Shown: in pieces, positions 13,001-23,838 of the stretch | How the letters are laid out: each line of letters begins with the position of its first letter | How positions within the stretch are numbered: the first letter of the stretch is position 1 | Assembly: GCA_031763025.1 (NCBI GenBank) | Contig: JASSKH010000010.1 | Coordinates: 13,905,427-13,969,426 of the forward strand | DNA: 64,000 bases | DNA from: Macrocystis pyrifera | Taxonomy: Eukaryota; Sar; Phaeophyceae; Laminariales; Laminariaceae | Reading direction: 5' to 3' | Translations under genes and position numbers: made by a program | The notes under the pieces: model-generated | Seen by the model: the letters and a program-made list of their open reading frames with translations, nothing else | Databases searched by the model: none | What the model was told of the DNA's origin: nothing

Positions 13001-16000
13001 GTTTCTTTTTTTGAGTGCCGAGCGTTGATTCTGGCCATGTGACCACAGACATGAGTAAACGTGAGTTAATCCATAAAATAGCTACGCTGATCAAAATCAA
13101 AGGCCGGCATACACCCTCGGCAGCTGCCCTTCCATAACAGCTGCTGGCAGCATCTTCTAGATTTTTTTTCCATTGTACCCGATGAGTGCTCGAACTGTTT
13201 CAACCACCGAACTTTGGCAGAAGTTGCAAATTTCGCCGCGGCATCGAGGTGAGGATATCTCTCCATCGGCGAACTTTCGCCTTTCCTCCGTCGATATTGT
13301 GGACGGGATGAACCCATTTTATGCCAGTTGGCACTGGGCGATGTGTTAAAACAACAGTGAACAACAAACCTACGAATACACCGAACCGAATGATTGCGAG
13401 ACATCATCTTCGACAGGAAGCTTGTTTGCAAGGGACGCCAAAGAATATGACAACGTGTCCGTCACCTCACCCTGGGACAAGGTTCTCCGACGGCCATTGG
13501 TTGGGTCCGCTCAGGGGCTTGGTAGCATCTTCGCTGTCGGCGGCTATCTCTCGGAACACGTAGTACCCTTCCTGCACAACGCAAAAGCAGGCGCCCAATT
13601 GGACTGCTTGCATGGACGCATCGCATTGGCTCTAGCGTATGCTACTGTGTCCTAGCGGCTTCCACGTCGCGACAGCAGCACAACGAACTGCATCGTGACC
13701 ACAGCAGTAGTTAGACCTTTGACAAGAGCATTTGGCGAGGCAGCGAATTTTGTTCTGGTCTCTGTGTTCGTGGTCGACGACCGCTTCTACGCACACGTTC
13801 TGCGAGGCAAATTCGAGGGTATAGCAACCCCCGACCGTTTTAGCGTTCGCATGTCGAAAAAGGTGGCGCCACTTGATCTCGGTCAACGCACCGCGGAAGC
13901 GAACTTGACGGCGAAAGGATGTCGTATAAACCAACCAGACGCGGATGAACTTGAGAACAGCGCTGTAAACATACGTACGATATTCCAACGGCTTGTACTT
14001 TCAGCGGTCCTCAGCCATTATATAAACACTTTTTTTTTTGCGCCTTTTCGTGTTCTCGGGATGGGGTTAACTTCTCGGTCCACTTTTTCTCCATAGTGCT
14101 CGCCTACCCCGACTGTGAGGGAGGCAGCCTCGATCGCGCTCGAGCTGCGTCCTGGCGGGGCGAACTGCTCTGTGGATCCTGGGCCCTTTCTCCTAGATGG
14201 TACCGCCTCATGATCACAGTAGTATTCGTGTCAGAAGAACATATCAGGAGATCAGTCTGCGATATAATTTCATTTCTGATCCTCTACTGATCTCCTTGGG
14301 TGTGACTATGCCACCAAACCCACCTAGATGTGTCTCCGTCCTCCAAAACTGAAAGACGAGACCCATCTGCTGGGGGATTATACCGTTCGGCAATTGGCGT
14401 CTTGGTCGGTTCAGAGAGCCTACCAGAGAATTTATTTCACCACGTATTACTGCTGCTTGATGCTGTCTGCTGCACCAATGTGCTCGACAGCGCGACCGAC
14501 GATTGGCTGGTGCTGTATGCACAGTATGTTGTACTGCTGCAGCTATTACTGCTTCCACTGCTGCTGCCGTTCTGCTGATTGCTGCTGGTGTACGAGCGAG
14601 TGTCGATACTCGACGGATCTGGGGAAACGGCAGAGTAAGCAGATCAAAGTGAGAGCTACAGTAGTATCCGAAAAAAATGGGCCGACTTTCTATCGCCACA
14701 CTTCCGAGGAGTAAGCTGCTGTACTGCTTTTCTTGTGGATTGATTTGCATATTATGTCGGATAGTACTGTCACAAGTACGGCCTCGATCTTCCTACATCA
14801 TCGGCCCTCACAGGCACGCGCAGAGCCGCAGGCGGGCATCAGCCTGCCGCGGCGAAGCCCCCTTGTACAATCTATAACGTAATTCGGTTATAAGTTCCAG
14901 TATTTCCGTCCAACGGCATCTATCTACGACAAAGGAGCTCGCGCTCTAGCCGTCTTTCCCCCCCATCGTCACCAATGCAAGCAACAGCCACCACCACCAC
15001 AATCGAAAACAAGACGAGCAGCGGCAGCACTTCGATCGAGCAGCAGCAGGGGCAAAGGCCGTATTCGCACCTTAGTGTCTCCCTTGCTTTGGTTCTTGGG
15101 GTCCAACACTTCCTCGTGCATGGGCGTATAGCCGCGGTTGTTCTTGTCCGCCTTTACGGACAGTTTGTCGTCTTGGCTCAGGGAGAAAAACGCCTTGGAT
15201 GCTTGAAAAACTTGCTCCATCACCTCCTCTGGAATACCATGGTTCTCCAGATAGAAAAAGCCAAACTCCTTGCATGCCTGGCGATACCCCACAGACAGAA
15301 AGTGGGCCGCCCGATAGGCGAAAAACAACCAAAATGGCGTTGTGGCTCGTAATCGAAATATGCAGGTACTTCAGTAGAATAGACGGTCGTTCCGGCGGTC
15401 TAGTGGCGAACCTCAAAGATTTTAGCGTATGAGGGCTGGGGTTCGAATCCCGGCGGGTTCCCCCCCCGAAAAAAAAAACAAGTACCACATCTGGCTTGTT
15501 CTTATCGCGGAAAGCACGAGAGCGCGAGTTAGCAAAATTTGATAGAAATAATGACAAGCAATGGGAACGCTGAAACCCTTCGCGCGATAAAAAATGAACA
15601 CAATTTCCGGGGGGAAGAAGAGAAGACACCTGTGATCACCACGGCCTGTCCAGAGACCTGGACAGTAGAACTGATGGTTAAACAAGACAAATATTATGGC
15701 TGCCACCCTAAAGAGCGCGCTCGGCATCCATCCCGCCGTGCCGCATTTCGCCAGTGCTGTTATCGCCTTCTACTCGGATAACAAATGTCGGGCTCACTCC
15801 GTGCTAATGTGTACGGAGAACATCAAAACTGTAGAGATGTTGCGTGTTGATGGTCTACCCCCGCAACCATATTCATGGGAGGCGAAGAGATGCACATTTT
15901 CGAACGTAAGATGGATACCCCTGTGCTTTGTCTTTCCTGGGGCACGCCGTCAAAATGCGGACCGCGCTACCCCGTGAAGGAGTTCTCTCGACAAACTCCA

Positions 16001-16375
16001 TTCAGTAGCCAACCTCAGCACCGTCTACAGCAGTTTACCCACGACTCAGCACCATGGAAGAGACGGGGCTGCTTCCTGGAGCGGCCAACCCATAGCCTTC
16101 CGGGGTTTCTGCACTTCAACAAGGTAGCTTGCTACCGCGTACCAGGCACTATTTTCGTTTCATATTTTTCCTGGGGTATGCTGCGCTCCAGAGTTAGTGG
16201 GGCCCGTCCTGTGACCACGGGATTTAGTGACGATGACTTCATGTGATAACAACAGCAGCAACAAAATATGTGTTTACTTGTGCGGGACCACCCACAAAAA
16301 ATCCTCTTGCCGCACCTTGACGATAACCGTAGGCGCTGACGGGTCTTCCATATCCACAACGGGAGGCACCCACAT
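7090..16375 (-). CDS. 2-oxoglutarate/Fe(II)-dependent dioxygenase, gene 1 (8 exons, intact)
   Basis: This is a soluble oxygenase that would couple 2-oxoglutarate decarboxylation to oxidation of an unknown small substrate. Minus-strand exons are 16375-16316, 15277-15071, 13571-13471, 12501-12342, 11914-11840, 10765-10662, 7937-7835 and 7221-7090. All junctions are GT-AG and they join without a frame break into 942 nt (313 residues plus TAG), a normal length for the family. The DIOX_N domain covers roughly residues 1-125 (ACKEFGFFYLENHGIP, GYTPMHEEVLDP). The catalytic jelly roll covers 150-270. Fe ligands are His190 and Asp192 (AHTDYG) and His246 (STVHRVVN); the 2-oxoglutarate-binding pair is Arg256 and Ser258 (RYSIP). 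The start ATG at 16375-16373 gives an N-terminus colinear with the paralogue at 55482-61279 (PVVDMEDPSAP against PVLDMQAPSAP). Introns run from 427 to 2724 bp and hold a SINE (15386-15690) and a MITE (8638-8743). The substrate cannot be inferred from sequence. Confidence 0.9.
8638..8743. mobile_element. MITE of the TTACGGGGGACC family, diverged copy in intron 6
   Basis: The terminal inverted repeats (TTTTCGGGGAACC... and ...GGTTCCCCGGAA) are flanked by TA on both sides. The interior contains the family core ATAAAAACCTA...ATATTTGGTCCTG. It lies inside the 2.7-kb intron 6 of dioxygenase gene 1. The rest of that intron (7938-10661) holds no supported exon. A GC-rich stretch at 9480-9880 looks composition-shifted but was not identified. 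Confidence 0.7.
15386..15690 (+). repeat. tRNA-derived SINE, copy 3, with a different tRNA head
   Basis: The head (15386-15460) has a B box GGTTCGAATCC at 15430-15440 and an A-box-like GGTCTAGTGG. The body (GCGGAAAGCACGAGAGCGCG..., GGGAACGCTGAAACCCTTCG, GCGCGATAAAAAATG, CACCTGTGATCACCACGGC) matches the copies at 23228 and 130. The head, however, is a different tRNA-like sequence. It sits in intron 1 of dioxygenase gene 1 on the opposite strand. Confidence 0.7.
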
Positions 16376-16442
16376 GGCGATGCCTACGATAGATGGTGGC
16401 GTCTTGTGCCCACCGTTTCGCTGGTTAGCGTAAGCAAAATTC

Positions 16443-16520
16443 CTGCACCGACCGGTCGAGGTTTGGAAAGGTCGGGGCGTTTTTCCTTCGCAACCAGTTC
16501 TCTTCGTGCACCCACTCCTT
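16443..16520 (-). other. Possible upstream exon of dioxygenase gene 1 with lost donor
   Basis: The sequence upstream of the start codon is conserved with 61343-61420. On the minus strand both can be read as a short coding segment, HEENWLRRKNAPTFPNLDR here and DEGNWLRITSETYPDLGR there. In gene 2 the segment ends in GTGCAG followed by GTAAGT, a consensus splice donor. Here the same position reads GTGCAG followed by GAATTT, so the donor is absent. It may be a 5' untranslated or coding exon of the dioxygenase, or the last exon of an upstream gene. The left limit is arbitrary. Confidence 0.3.
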
Positions 16521-16609
16521 GTTTAGTGCGATTGAAACCACACCATTGAGGCGATGCCGCCGAAACATGATACTCGGCAAGAAGCACGTAGGGTACAGTC
16601 ATCATTTCG

Positions 16610-17720
16610 GTTCAGGTGAAGAGGGCTCCCGCACTGATCGTTCCTTGCGGTACCGCGCCAAGACAGAGGCGCATCTACAATGAAACTAGGATGTATTCGT
16701 AGAGCTTGCCGCGCAACGAGAGTAGTTTCAATTTGGAAGAATGAACGTTGGAAACCTGGGGTTCGTACGACAGGACTGGATCATAGTATATGTAAGAGGC
16801 ATGTTTGGTTGGGGGATATATGCGATCAAGTACGGTTGGGGTTGAACTCGCATTCAGGAGGGAGATACAAGGACACGACGGGTAGTGGACAAGCGAAGCC
16901 TGCGGCAGAGTACGGAAAAATGGTTGGTAACCGACTGGCAACAACTATAATTGTGAGGATTGCGCCCGCAGATTGCGGCAGAAAACTTTTGAAGAATTGG
17001 GGGTTACGTTGAGGTCACAGTCTGTTTTCGGCAGAGGAATACGAGTGAGCATTGAATACGTTGAGAGTGTACGAGGCTGCGCTCCTGAAGGAGTGTGTGA
17101 GGGCGTCGGGTGTGCCAGACAGCAGTCGTAGGCAGTCAGAAGCGACTCACGAGGAGTTTTCGTGAACTCGAAGTTGCGAGCCAGCAGCAGAAATATATTC
17201 CCAGAATCCACCGAGCTAGTAGCACTAAGAACAACGAGCGTAACTCGGCCAAACGCCCCACCCCCGGCTGGAGAGGGGGGGGCGCTTGAGGCGCCGCCGG
17301 AGGCCCCAAAAATCGCGATTTCGCCTAATTTCCAATCGCAATGGGGGCCCACAACTGCATTGGCCGGCGGTGGTTGCGGTCATCCGCACAGAAACAAATC
17401 AAGAAAAAAATCAAGAAAAATGGATGAAACGTGCTGTGATGATGTGACGATGTTCATGTTATTGGTTTTCGCGGTACAGTACAAATTGCTTTGGCTTACG
17501 ATGTTTATTGTTACTCCATCGCTCCTACCCTTGGGGCGTAGGGCGTAGTAGGCTTTCACCAGCAAACAAAACACAAGAAACACAGACAGACACAAAACGA
17601 AAGCGAAGCAAAAAGAACCCCCGAAAAACGAAGGAATGTAAAATATAACCGGTATCACGTATCAGGTGCTCAACGGAGAGAAAAAGGCCAGGCACGACAA
17701 GCGTCAAGGCTTTTCACCGT
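16610..17720. other. No supported gene
   Basis: The left part is ordinary unassigned sequence. A GC-rich patch at 17250-17310, with a run of G and alternating GGCGCC-like bases, gives long shadow frames on both strands but has no domain. CACAAAACG/AAGCAAAAAG purine-rich sequence follows at 17570-17630. Confidence 0.4.
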
Positions 17721-17724
17721 TTAT

Positions 17725-18160
17725 TACCGAACCGCACCGGTGCGGTTTTTCTCTTTGCACAATCCTACGTTGCCGTGCGGTGCAGTGCAGGTTTTTGCTT
17801 TCGATTTTCATGCGGTGGGGTGGGGTGGGGGTGTGGTGCGGTTTGACATCGCACGTTGCGGTTAGGTTCGGCAAAAACCGCTAAAAACCTCACCGCACTA
17901 CGGTACTCGCACGATAGCAAAACCCACGATTTTGAAGACCCTAAGGCCTGGCCGCGGTTTCATTTTTGTGAAATTCGAACGGTGCTGTTCGCTGCGTTTT
18001 GTTTTGTTAGAATCGTACGATATGGTTGGGCGCGGTACGATTTTTTTTTGAGGATTCTATGGTTAGGTTTTGGTGCGGTTAAAAGCACACTGTACGGTGC
18101 GGTTCGGTAAAACAGTACCGAATCGCACCGCACCGTAAGAAAAAACCGAACCCTGAGGAA
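17725..18160. repeat. Palindromic GGTGCGGTT-rich element ends
   Basis: Copies of GGTGCGGTT and its complement AACCGCACC occur in both orientations, for example in the palindrome AACCGCACCGGTGCGGTT near 17730 and in a facing pair near 18093-18140. The right end reads ...AACCGAACCCTG, which in reverse complement begins CAGGGTTCGG, like some hAT termini. A matching left terminus and an 8-bp duplication were not found, so the class is open. Confidence 0.4.
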
Positions 18161-18466
18161 CCCGTCAAAAGGCCCAACAGCCTGGGGGTAGCGGAGAGCA
18201 CTTCTCTTCTCTCTCTTCTCTCTCCTCTCTCCTCCCGAAACGCCATTGGTGGGTTTCCGTACTATAATATGATGAGTTGCCTGGACGTGCGTACGATAAA
18301 AACTGCTGGAGAATAAACTGGTCGGGTTAAACAATGCCAGGTAGATTCCACTACTGCCAGTACATGCTGCGCCAGTGCCCACGGTGAGCATTATGCCTTC
18401 CTTAATTCGGGCTTTTGTTCGACATACATGCCTTACTTTGGAAAGGGCAAATGTAAAAAAAATGTC

Positions 18467-19245
18467 TTAGGCCGTTTCCTATGCGGTTCGATTTTTGAGC
18501 TTCAGATTTTGACCCGATGGCATTTTCAGATATGAGCTTGACAAATCGAAAGGGCCTTCCTATGCGGAAAATCAGATTTATTGTGCGTGTAGAGATTCGA
18601 GCAAACGCCGAGACCAACTGCTGTTTTTGTGATTTGGCGCCGCGAAGAGACGCGCTGGGTGCGCTGCCCTGCGCGTAGGACCCAAGCGTCCGAGCCCACG
18701 CTGACTGCCTCTAGTCTGGCGGCGAAGAGATGTGGCCAGTGCGCTAGAGTCAACCTGTCTTGGTATTTTGTGTTTGATTTTGTGACTTGACTTGCTGCTG
18801 CTGCTGTACAGCTGCAGTGTAGTCTACGAGTACGTATCCACGGAGAGGTGCGTGCCGAGTGCTCTTCTCTTGGTCTCTAGGCCCGAGCCCGCGCCAGCGG
18901 ACTTTAGTCTGGCCACGGAGGGACGCGCCGTCCGCGCGTCGGACGCGAAGCAACGTCGCTATACAGCTGTATCACCATCCAACTCATCGATCGTTCTGCT
19001 GCTGTTTGCAGTCGTGGATAATATCTTGAATTTAGAGAGCATGCCATTTTTCGATTTGAAAATCTGATGACCCAGGTCGTCGGATTTTGGGCCAAAATCC
19101 GACGACTTGGGTCATCGGATTCTCAAATCGAAAAATTTCCAGTCGGATTTTGCATAATCGGACTGCATAAGTAGGGTCATTCGATTTTGAGATCGAAAAA
19201 TACAAACCTGAAGCTCGAAATCGAACCGCATAGGAAACGGCCTTA
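18467..19245. mobile_element. Non-autonomous PIF/Harbinger-like element with TTA duplication
   Basis: The left end 18470-18506 begins GGCCGTTTCCTATGCGGTTC, and the reverse complement of 19207-19242 begins with the same 20 bases. TTA flanks the element on both sides (18467-18469 and 19243-19245). GGCC-type ends with a TTA/TWA target duplication are typical of PIF/Harbinger and Tourist-like MITEs. The 773-bp interior has no transposase frame. It holds a second internal CCTATGCGG copy (about 18555) and paired GGTCGTCGG/CCGACGAC motifs near 19075-19110. Confidence 0.75.
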
Positions 19246-20355
19246 GACGTGCCTTACTGAAGTGGTCCCGAACCCCGATTGTAGGGAGTTCGTAATGACG
19301 GCATTATATTGGTGCACAAGACGTGATTCATTTGCCCCTTTTCGAGCGCAGATACGTTACGAGTACCTACGGAAGAAAGGCATGCGAGCCACCAATCGGC
19401 GTCTAATTAAGGCAAGCCTCTGTTCGGAAAGGGCCCAGGGCGCTGCGGCTCAGCGCTGATGCGTATACACAATATATATATATATATGTTCTATTTATAT
19501 ACTGGTATAGAACAGGGGAACGTGAATCATGCACTGACGGCACAACAACAGCACATACGCATCACATTCTTGTTCTGCTGCTGAAAGACCAATTAGTTGT
19601 TGTAAGTACACACACTGCTGTTGTATGTAGCACAACGTCATGCTCAGGGGGTCTAATAACAACCATCGCGTCCCCGCGCACGTGCAGGGCGCAGATGCTG
19701 TTTGCGAGACATACTCGTACGGAATCGTACGCGGGAGTTCCTGATAAACGCAGAAGAATCAGCAACCGGAGCCGTGTGAAAACATGAACATTGACCAGCT
19801 GATACCTTCGGCAGTCGGTGCTGCCGAGAACGAAGTGAGAGTGAGAGGTGTGCACGTGCACATCTTCGTACTCGGCTAAAAAGAGCTGCATGAGGGGGAG
19901 CAACACCCGAGTAGACCTCTATCAATACCAGGTAATCACATCGTATCGGCATCCAAGTAGCAAGGTACCAGGCCGACTAATAGGTTGGACTTTTCTTGAC
20001 TCGTACCGCCAACTGCTGCGGCCGTTCGGTATGTATTGGTTTGGTGCTTTGATTTTATTCCATGACTTAACTTTTTCCTATATTTTCTCGTTCTTATCCG
20101 TATGAAAGAAGTACTACATAGTGGGTGGGTGACGAGCGTCTTTTGGTCCACTAGTTCTTTCTCTTTTTACTTGGTTAAGTGTTCCCCGGGATGCATATTT
20201 TCCTTTTTCCTTCCCATCTCTTCCCCCATGCACGTCCATTTCGGCTCATGCTCGAGGTATGTGTCTGAGCTTTGGCTTCCCATTTTATTTATTTATTTGG
20301 GATTCTTCCCCTTTTCCATTTTCGGTTTGATTTCTTCGTTGGTTCTCTTTATGGT
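19246..20355. other. No supported gene; AT dinucleotide run and T-rich tract
   Basis: A short (AT)n run lies at about 19470-19487. From 20140 to 20350 the plus strand is pyrimidine-rich. A block at 19915-19965 (CAATACCAGGTAATCACATC) recurs at 21330-21360, so this region shares a dispersed repeat with the tandem units downstream. Confidence 0.4.
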
Positions 20356-20363
20356 GTATTTTG

Positions 20364-20930
20364 CAGTGATGTGCATAACCCGGCGTGAACCATGTAACCT
20401 ACCAGTACCGGTTATTACCGCAAATCAGGATTTGATGTAACCTACCGGTTATAACCGCGCTGGCCGGGGACGAAAACATCCCATCCCCGGGGTGGTAAAC
20501 AACGTATGATGTTGGAAATATTGTTGTTTGAAAGCAGCTTGCTGTATGCTCTTCTGATGCTGCATCCGGTGATGTACTGCTGTGTGGTTGCAGTCACTGC
20601 TGCTGCCTGTCTTTCGTTTCTGCTCTTTTACCTCGTTACAAAGCAGTTGGCAACGTTCAATGCCACGCTTGATGCAAATCATTCTTCCATTTTCAGTCAA
20701 GCAAGATATATTTCTGCGCATGGAAGCAACGGCTTTTCCCTTCGAAAAGAACACTAAAAAAACAACGAGAGAACAGAAAGACGGGATACACATATACTAG
20801 GGGGCTCGAGGGGGGGTGGTCCCCCAGTGAGGGGCCCCCTGGAACTGAAAAAAAAAACCGGGAATTTCCACGTAACCTACCGCGGAAAGTTGTAACGGTA
20901 ATAACCGGTGCCGGGTGATGCACATCACTG
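20364..20930. mobile_element. Non-autonomous hAT-like element with perfect 8-bp target duplication
   Basis: The left terminus is CAGTGATGTGCATAACCCGG and the right terminus is the inverse of CAGTGATGTGCATCACCCGG. The identical octamer GTATTTTG lies immediately outside both (20356-20363 and 20931-20938). The CAGTG ends and 8-bp duplication are diagnostic for hAT-type insertion. Subterminal inverted motifs GTAACCTACC and ACCGGTTAT recur near both ends. The 567-bp interior contains no transposase. The perfect duplication suggests a fairly recent insertion. Confidence 0.85.
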
Positions 20931-21160
20931 GTATTTTGGTTGGTGGCGTATGTATGTATGATGTGTCGGGCGCACCTAGTGCGAAGGCATGCTATTGCGT
21001 AGGCTATTAATGCATTACGGTGTGGTATCTCTGTGTCGTAGTCTGTGACCACAGACCTCGTATCTTTCTAGGGCGAAGAATCAGCACGGACACTGGGCTT
21101 GCTGGATGTCGACGAGTAGAAGAAGAGCGGTTTAATATGAAGAACACACGCACACACACA

Positions 21161-21495
21161 CTGCTGCTGTACGAGTACCAGGTACCAGTATTGTTTTTAC
21201 GCCCGAGCGTAGGACATATACCCATGGTACGTACCGAGGCGCGGTATACATGTCGTACCCGGAGGTACCATGAACCAGTACCCACCTGATATGTAAAACA
21301 AATGGGTGTTTCGAGTCGCCAACCTCTATTAATACCAGGCAATTACATCGTATCGGCATCCAAGCACTGCTGCTGTACGAGTATATACCAGGTACCAGAA
21401 TTGTTTTTCACGCCAGAGCGTAGGACAGAGATACCAATGGTTCGTACGGAGGCGCGGCATAAACAAATGGGTGTTTCGAGTCGCCAACCACAAAA
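21161..21495. repeat. Tandem duplication, unit about 205 bp
   Basis: Two units share CTGCTGCTGTACGAGTA, CCAGGTACCAG, TTGTTTTTACGCC-like, GAGCGTAGGACA and CAAATGGGTGTTTCGAGTCG. A partial third copy of one end lies at 19915-19965. The units carry short frames but no recognisable protein. Confidence 0.65.
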
Positions 21496-21615
21496 AGAGG
21501 GAAGAAAAGGGCGAGCAGATGCCCCGCCCTGCGCTCAGCAACGCCCTTCAGTCGCGACAATAGCCAACATTCCGAGGAACTGAGCTATTTTCAGGCCACA
21601 GCACAGAGCAGTCTG

Positions 21616-21933
21616 TTGTGCTCTTTCGCGCACGGCCCTTCGCGCATGGCTTCAACTGTGCAAAGTACAGGTACTGCTGTGTCCGGGTATGATACCTACT
21701 GGTATGAGTTAAAACAACTCCCGAAAAATACCAAACAAAATGCATCACACCTGACGATTCGGGCCACCCGAGAGCTGTTCAGTAAAATCAGTCTTGCAAC
21801 AGAAGAATGCCTGCGAGAGAAATTACCGGCTGGTATAGGAAATGCGGTGCGGGACGCACTTTCCGAGGCCTACGTTTTGCGCGTGAGTCGTCGTTGTGTC
21901 TACCCTCAAGGCCTCAAGGCACCTGGTTTCTGA
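21616..21933 (+). CDS. Hypothetical small open frame (about 105 aa)
   Basis: I do not recognise this frame. The C-terminal two thirds have a helix-like, protein-like composition (RATRELFSKISLATEECLRE) rather than repeat composition. No family motif, paralogue in the window or splice context supports it. The N-terminal part overlaps repeat-like sequence and may not be coding. It could be a fragment of a longer spliced gene or a chance frame. Confidence 0.15.
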   Translation: MCSFAHGPSRMASTVQSTGTAVSGYDTYWYELKQLPKNTKQNASHLTIRATRELFSKISLATEECLREKLPAGIGNAVRDALSEAYVLRVSRRCVYPQGLKAPGF

Positions 21934-21971
21934 TTTGTTCGTGAAACGGGACTGTCAGCTTTTCACAAAGT

Positions 21972-22207
21972 ATTTCAAAATTTATAAAATCATGGAGTAT
22001 CAACTATTTAATGAGTCGAACTCACAGCACAGCTGACGTATTTTTTTACAAATTTTGAAATACGTCAGCTGTGAGTTCGACTGATTAAATAGTTGATACT
22101 CAACTTTGCAAGCTGCGTAATACGCTTCGTCTATATTCCATTTTTACCGAATTTTACAAGTATTGGAACGTATTTTATAAATTTTGAAATATTTCAAAAT
22201 TTATAAA
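21972..22207. repeat. Hairpin element bounded by a direct repeat
   Basis: The arms 21995-22041 and 22060-22101 are inverted copies (GAGTATCAACTATTTAAT... paired with ...ATTAAATAGTTGATACTC). They differ by one substitution and a 5-base insertion and flank a loop of about 18 nt. The bases ATTTCAAAATTTATAAAATC occur both at about 21973 and at the right edge near 22190. There they form a near-perfect palindrome with the preceding ATTTTATAAATTTTGAAAT. A foldback MITE or cruciform-forming repeat is likely. Confidence 0.6.
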
Positions 22208-22859
22208 ATCATGGAAGTTGGCTGTCAGATTTGAATTTTGAATTTTGTACTGGTCTGTTGCCCTGTGAGTCACGAGTTCGTAGTGGTATGGAATACAAGG
22301 CTTTCCTTCGGAGTGGGTATTCCGTCGTTTCGTGTACATATAACTGCAATTAATTGGCGACATAGCCCAAAGCCAACCAAATTAAATGTATTTGTGTAAG
22401 AAACGGTGAAGGATGTAATAATCGCGTTTATTTATGAATGTAATGTGAAACGTAAGATCGGGTGACGCAAGAGTAAGAATGACATTCGTCTAATAATAAG
22501 AATAACATCTTTCATCAGTGTAGGGAGAGAGTGGAGTAGTGCTTGGCATGTGGATGATATACAACATACAGGCTGCTGTTTAAAGGAAGGTTTGGGACAG
22601 GAGAGAAAGCAGCAGTGCCGGCAACGACAACGGTTATGGAAATGTTGTATAGTTGCTGGGCGGCCGCGATTTCGATGTAGCCAGCATAGGAGTTTGGATG
22701 AGACATGATATGTATGTAAATAGTCTTCCAGGACGCTGTAGTAACGAGGCGGGAGGCCCAGAATGTGGATCTGTTCGCTGTTGAACCCGTTGGATATGTG
22801 TAGGAAGAAATAATCGTGATTTTGGGAAATGTGGGAAACAATTTGTTTCCTTTCGTTCG

Positions 22860-23060
22860 TCCTGGATGGCGACAATCTGCTTGGCGTACTGCTTCGGAAT
22901 TCCGCGAAGCCCTGGAGCAGGCGAAATGGAAGGGAGTCTTTTTGCGCTTGATGACGATGTCTCCGTCTTTGGTGGTGGAGTCCGTCAGGCGGCAGTTGTA
23001 GCACTTGCCACGGACCTGGTCGAAGTAAACATATAGGGTGCGCGGGGCGGGAGTGGCGTG
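22860..23060 (-). CDS. Candidate exon with a Cx2C...HxxC zinc-binding motif
   Basis: On the minus strand, one frame reads YVYFDQVRGKCYNCRLTD, continues to GDIVIKRKKTPFHFAC, and then an adjacent frame reads GIPKQYAKQIVAIQDERK. The CYNC and HFAC pairs look like a zinc ribbon. The frame must shift by an indel around 22915-22930, so this is either a broken exon or contains a sequence error. It lies on the same strand as, and about 2.2 kb downstream of, another Cys-pair exon (25252-25616), so both may belong to one gene. No named family was recognised. A 16-base G run at 23072-23087 sits just upstream. Confidence 0.35.
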
Positions 23061-23227
23061 CAGGGAATGGCGGGGGGGGGGGGGGGGCAGAGTTCATTAT
23101 TTGTACTACTCTACAGCGGCACAACAGCAGCACGTAATCGCTTGCTATACGACGGCAGCAGCAGCAGCAGAAGCAGCAAGTACGTAATTTCATTGACGAT
23201 ACAGAAATATGTAGACACACAAGTGTA

Positions 23228-23545
23228 CCGGCGTCCCCGGTGGCTTGGTAGGTGGTCCGCGTGCCTATCAAGATCAATTTCGTGGGTTCAAATCTCACCG
23301 AGTGCATGCTCGTAGGGACTTTTTCTTGCATAAAAAATTGATAAGCGGAAAGCGCGAGAGCGTGAGTTAGCTACATTCGATGAAAATCGATCGATGAGCA
23401 GTGGGAATGCTGAACCCTATGCGCGACAAAAAATAAAGGCAAGTACCGGGGGGGAGGGACGACACCTGTGACCACGGCTTGTCCAGAAGATCGTCGAGGG
23501 TAAAACCTCCTACGAGTGGGCTGGAAAGTAAAAGTGATGATGAAA
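23228..23545 (+). repeat. tRNA-derived SINE, copy 2 (reference copy)
   Basis: The tRNA-like head (23228-23320) has TGGCTTGGTAGG and GGTTCAAATC as degenerate A and B boxes. It is followed by the family body and an A-rich tail ending near 23560. It matches copy 1 (130-476, minus strand) over its full length and copy 3 in the body. Confidence 0.75.
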
Positions 23546-23589
23546 AAAAAAGAAAGAAAAAAGTACTGTACACACACAAATCACGTCCA

Positions 23590-23802
23590 GCATGATGTAC
23601 GGCAACAACGCAGCAGCACCACAAAAAAAATCATTGACGATACAGAAATATATACACACGCACAAGTTTAAGTGTAATAGCCACACAAATCATGTCCAGC
23701 ATGATGTACGGCAACAACTCAGCAGCGCCACAAAACGACCAGGAAACACAATTATCCGAGTACATACAAACATTCAGTGAATATTGCGGCAACACTAAAA
23801 GC

Positions 23803-23838
<36 letters not shown>

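Noticed and set aside
17162-17548. Plus-strand 128-residue frame over the GC-rich patch
   Set aside because: It consists of a Pro/Ala/Gly-rich segment produced by a G-run and GGCGCC-type repeats, and no domain or splice context is visible.
22432-23331. 299-residue minus-strand open frame
   Set aside because: It runs through the SINE head, a G16 run and the Cys-motif segment in the wrong frame, and shows low-complexity Cys/Pro/Arg composition. The frame containing CYNC and HFAC is the better reading of the central part.
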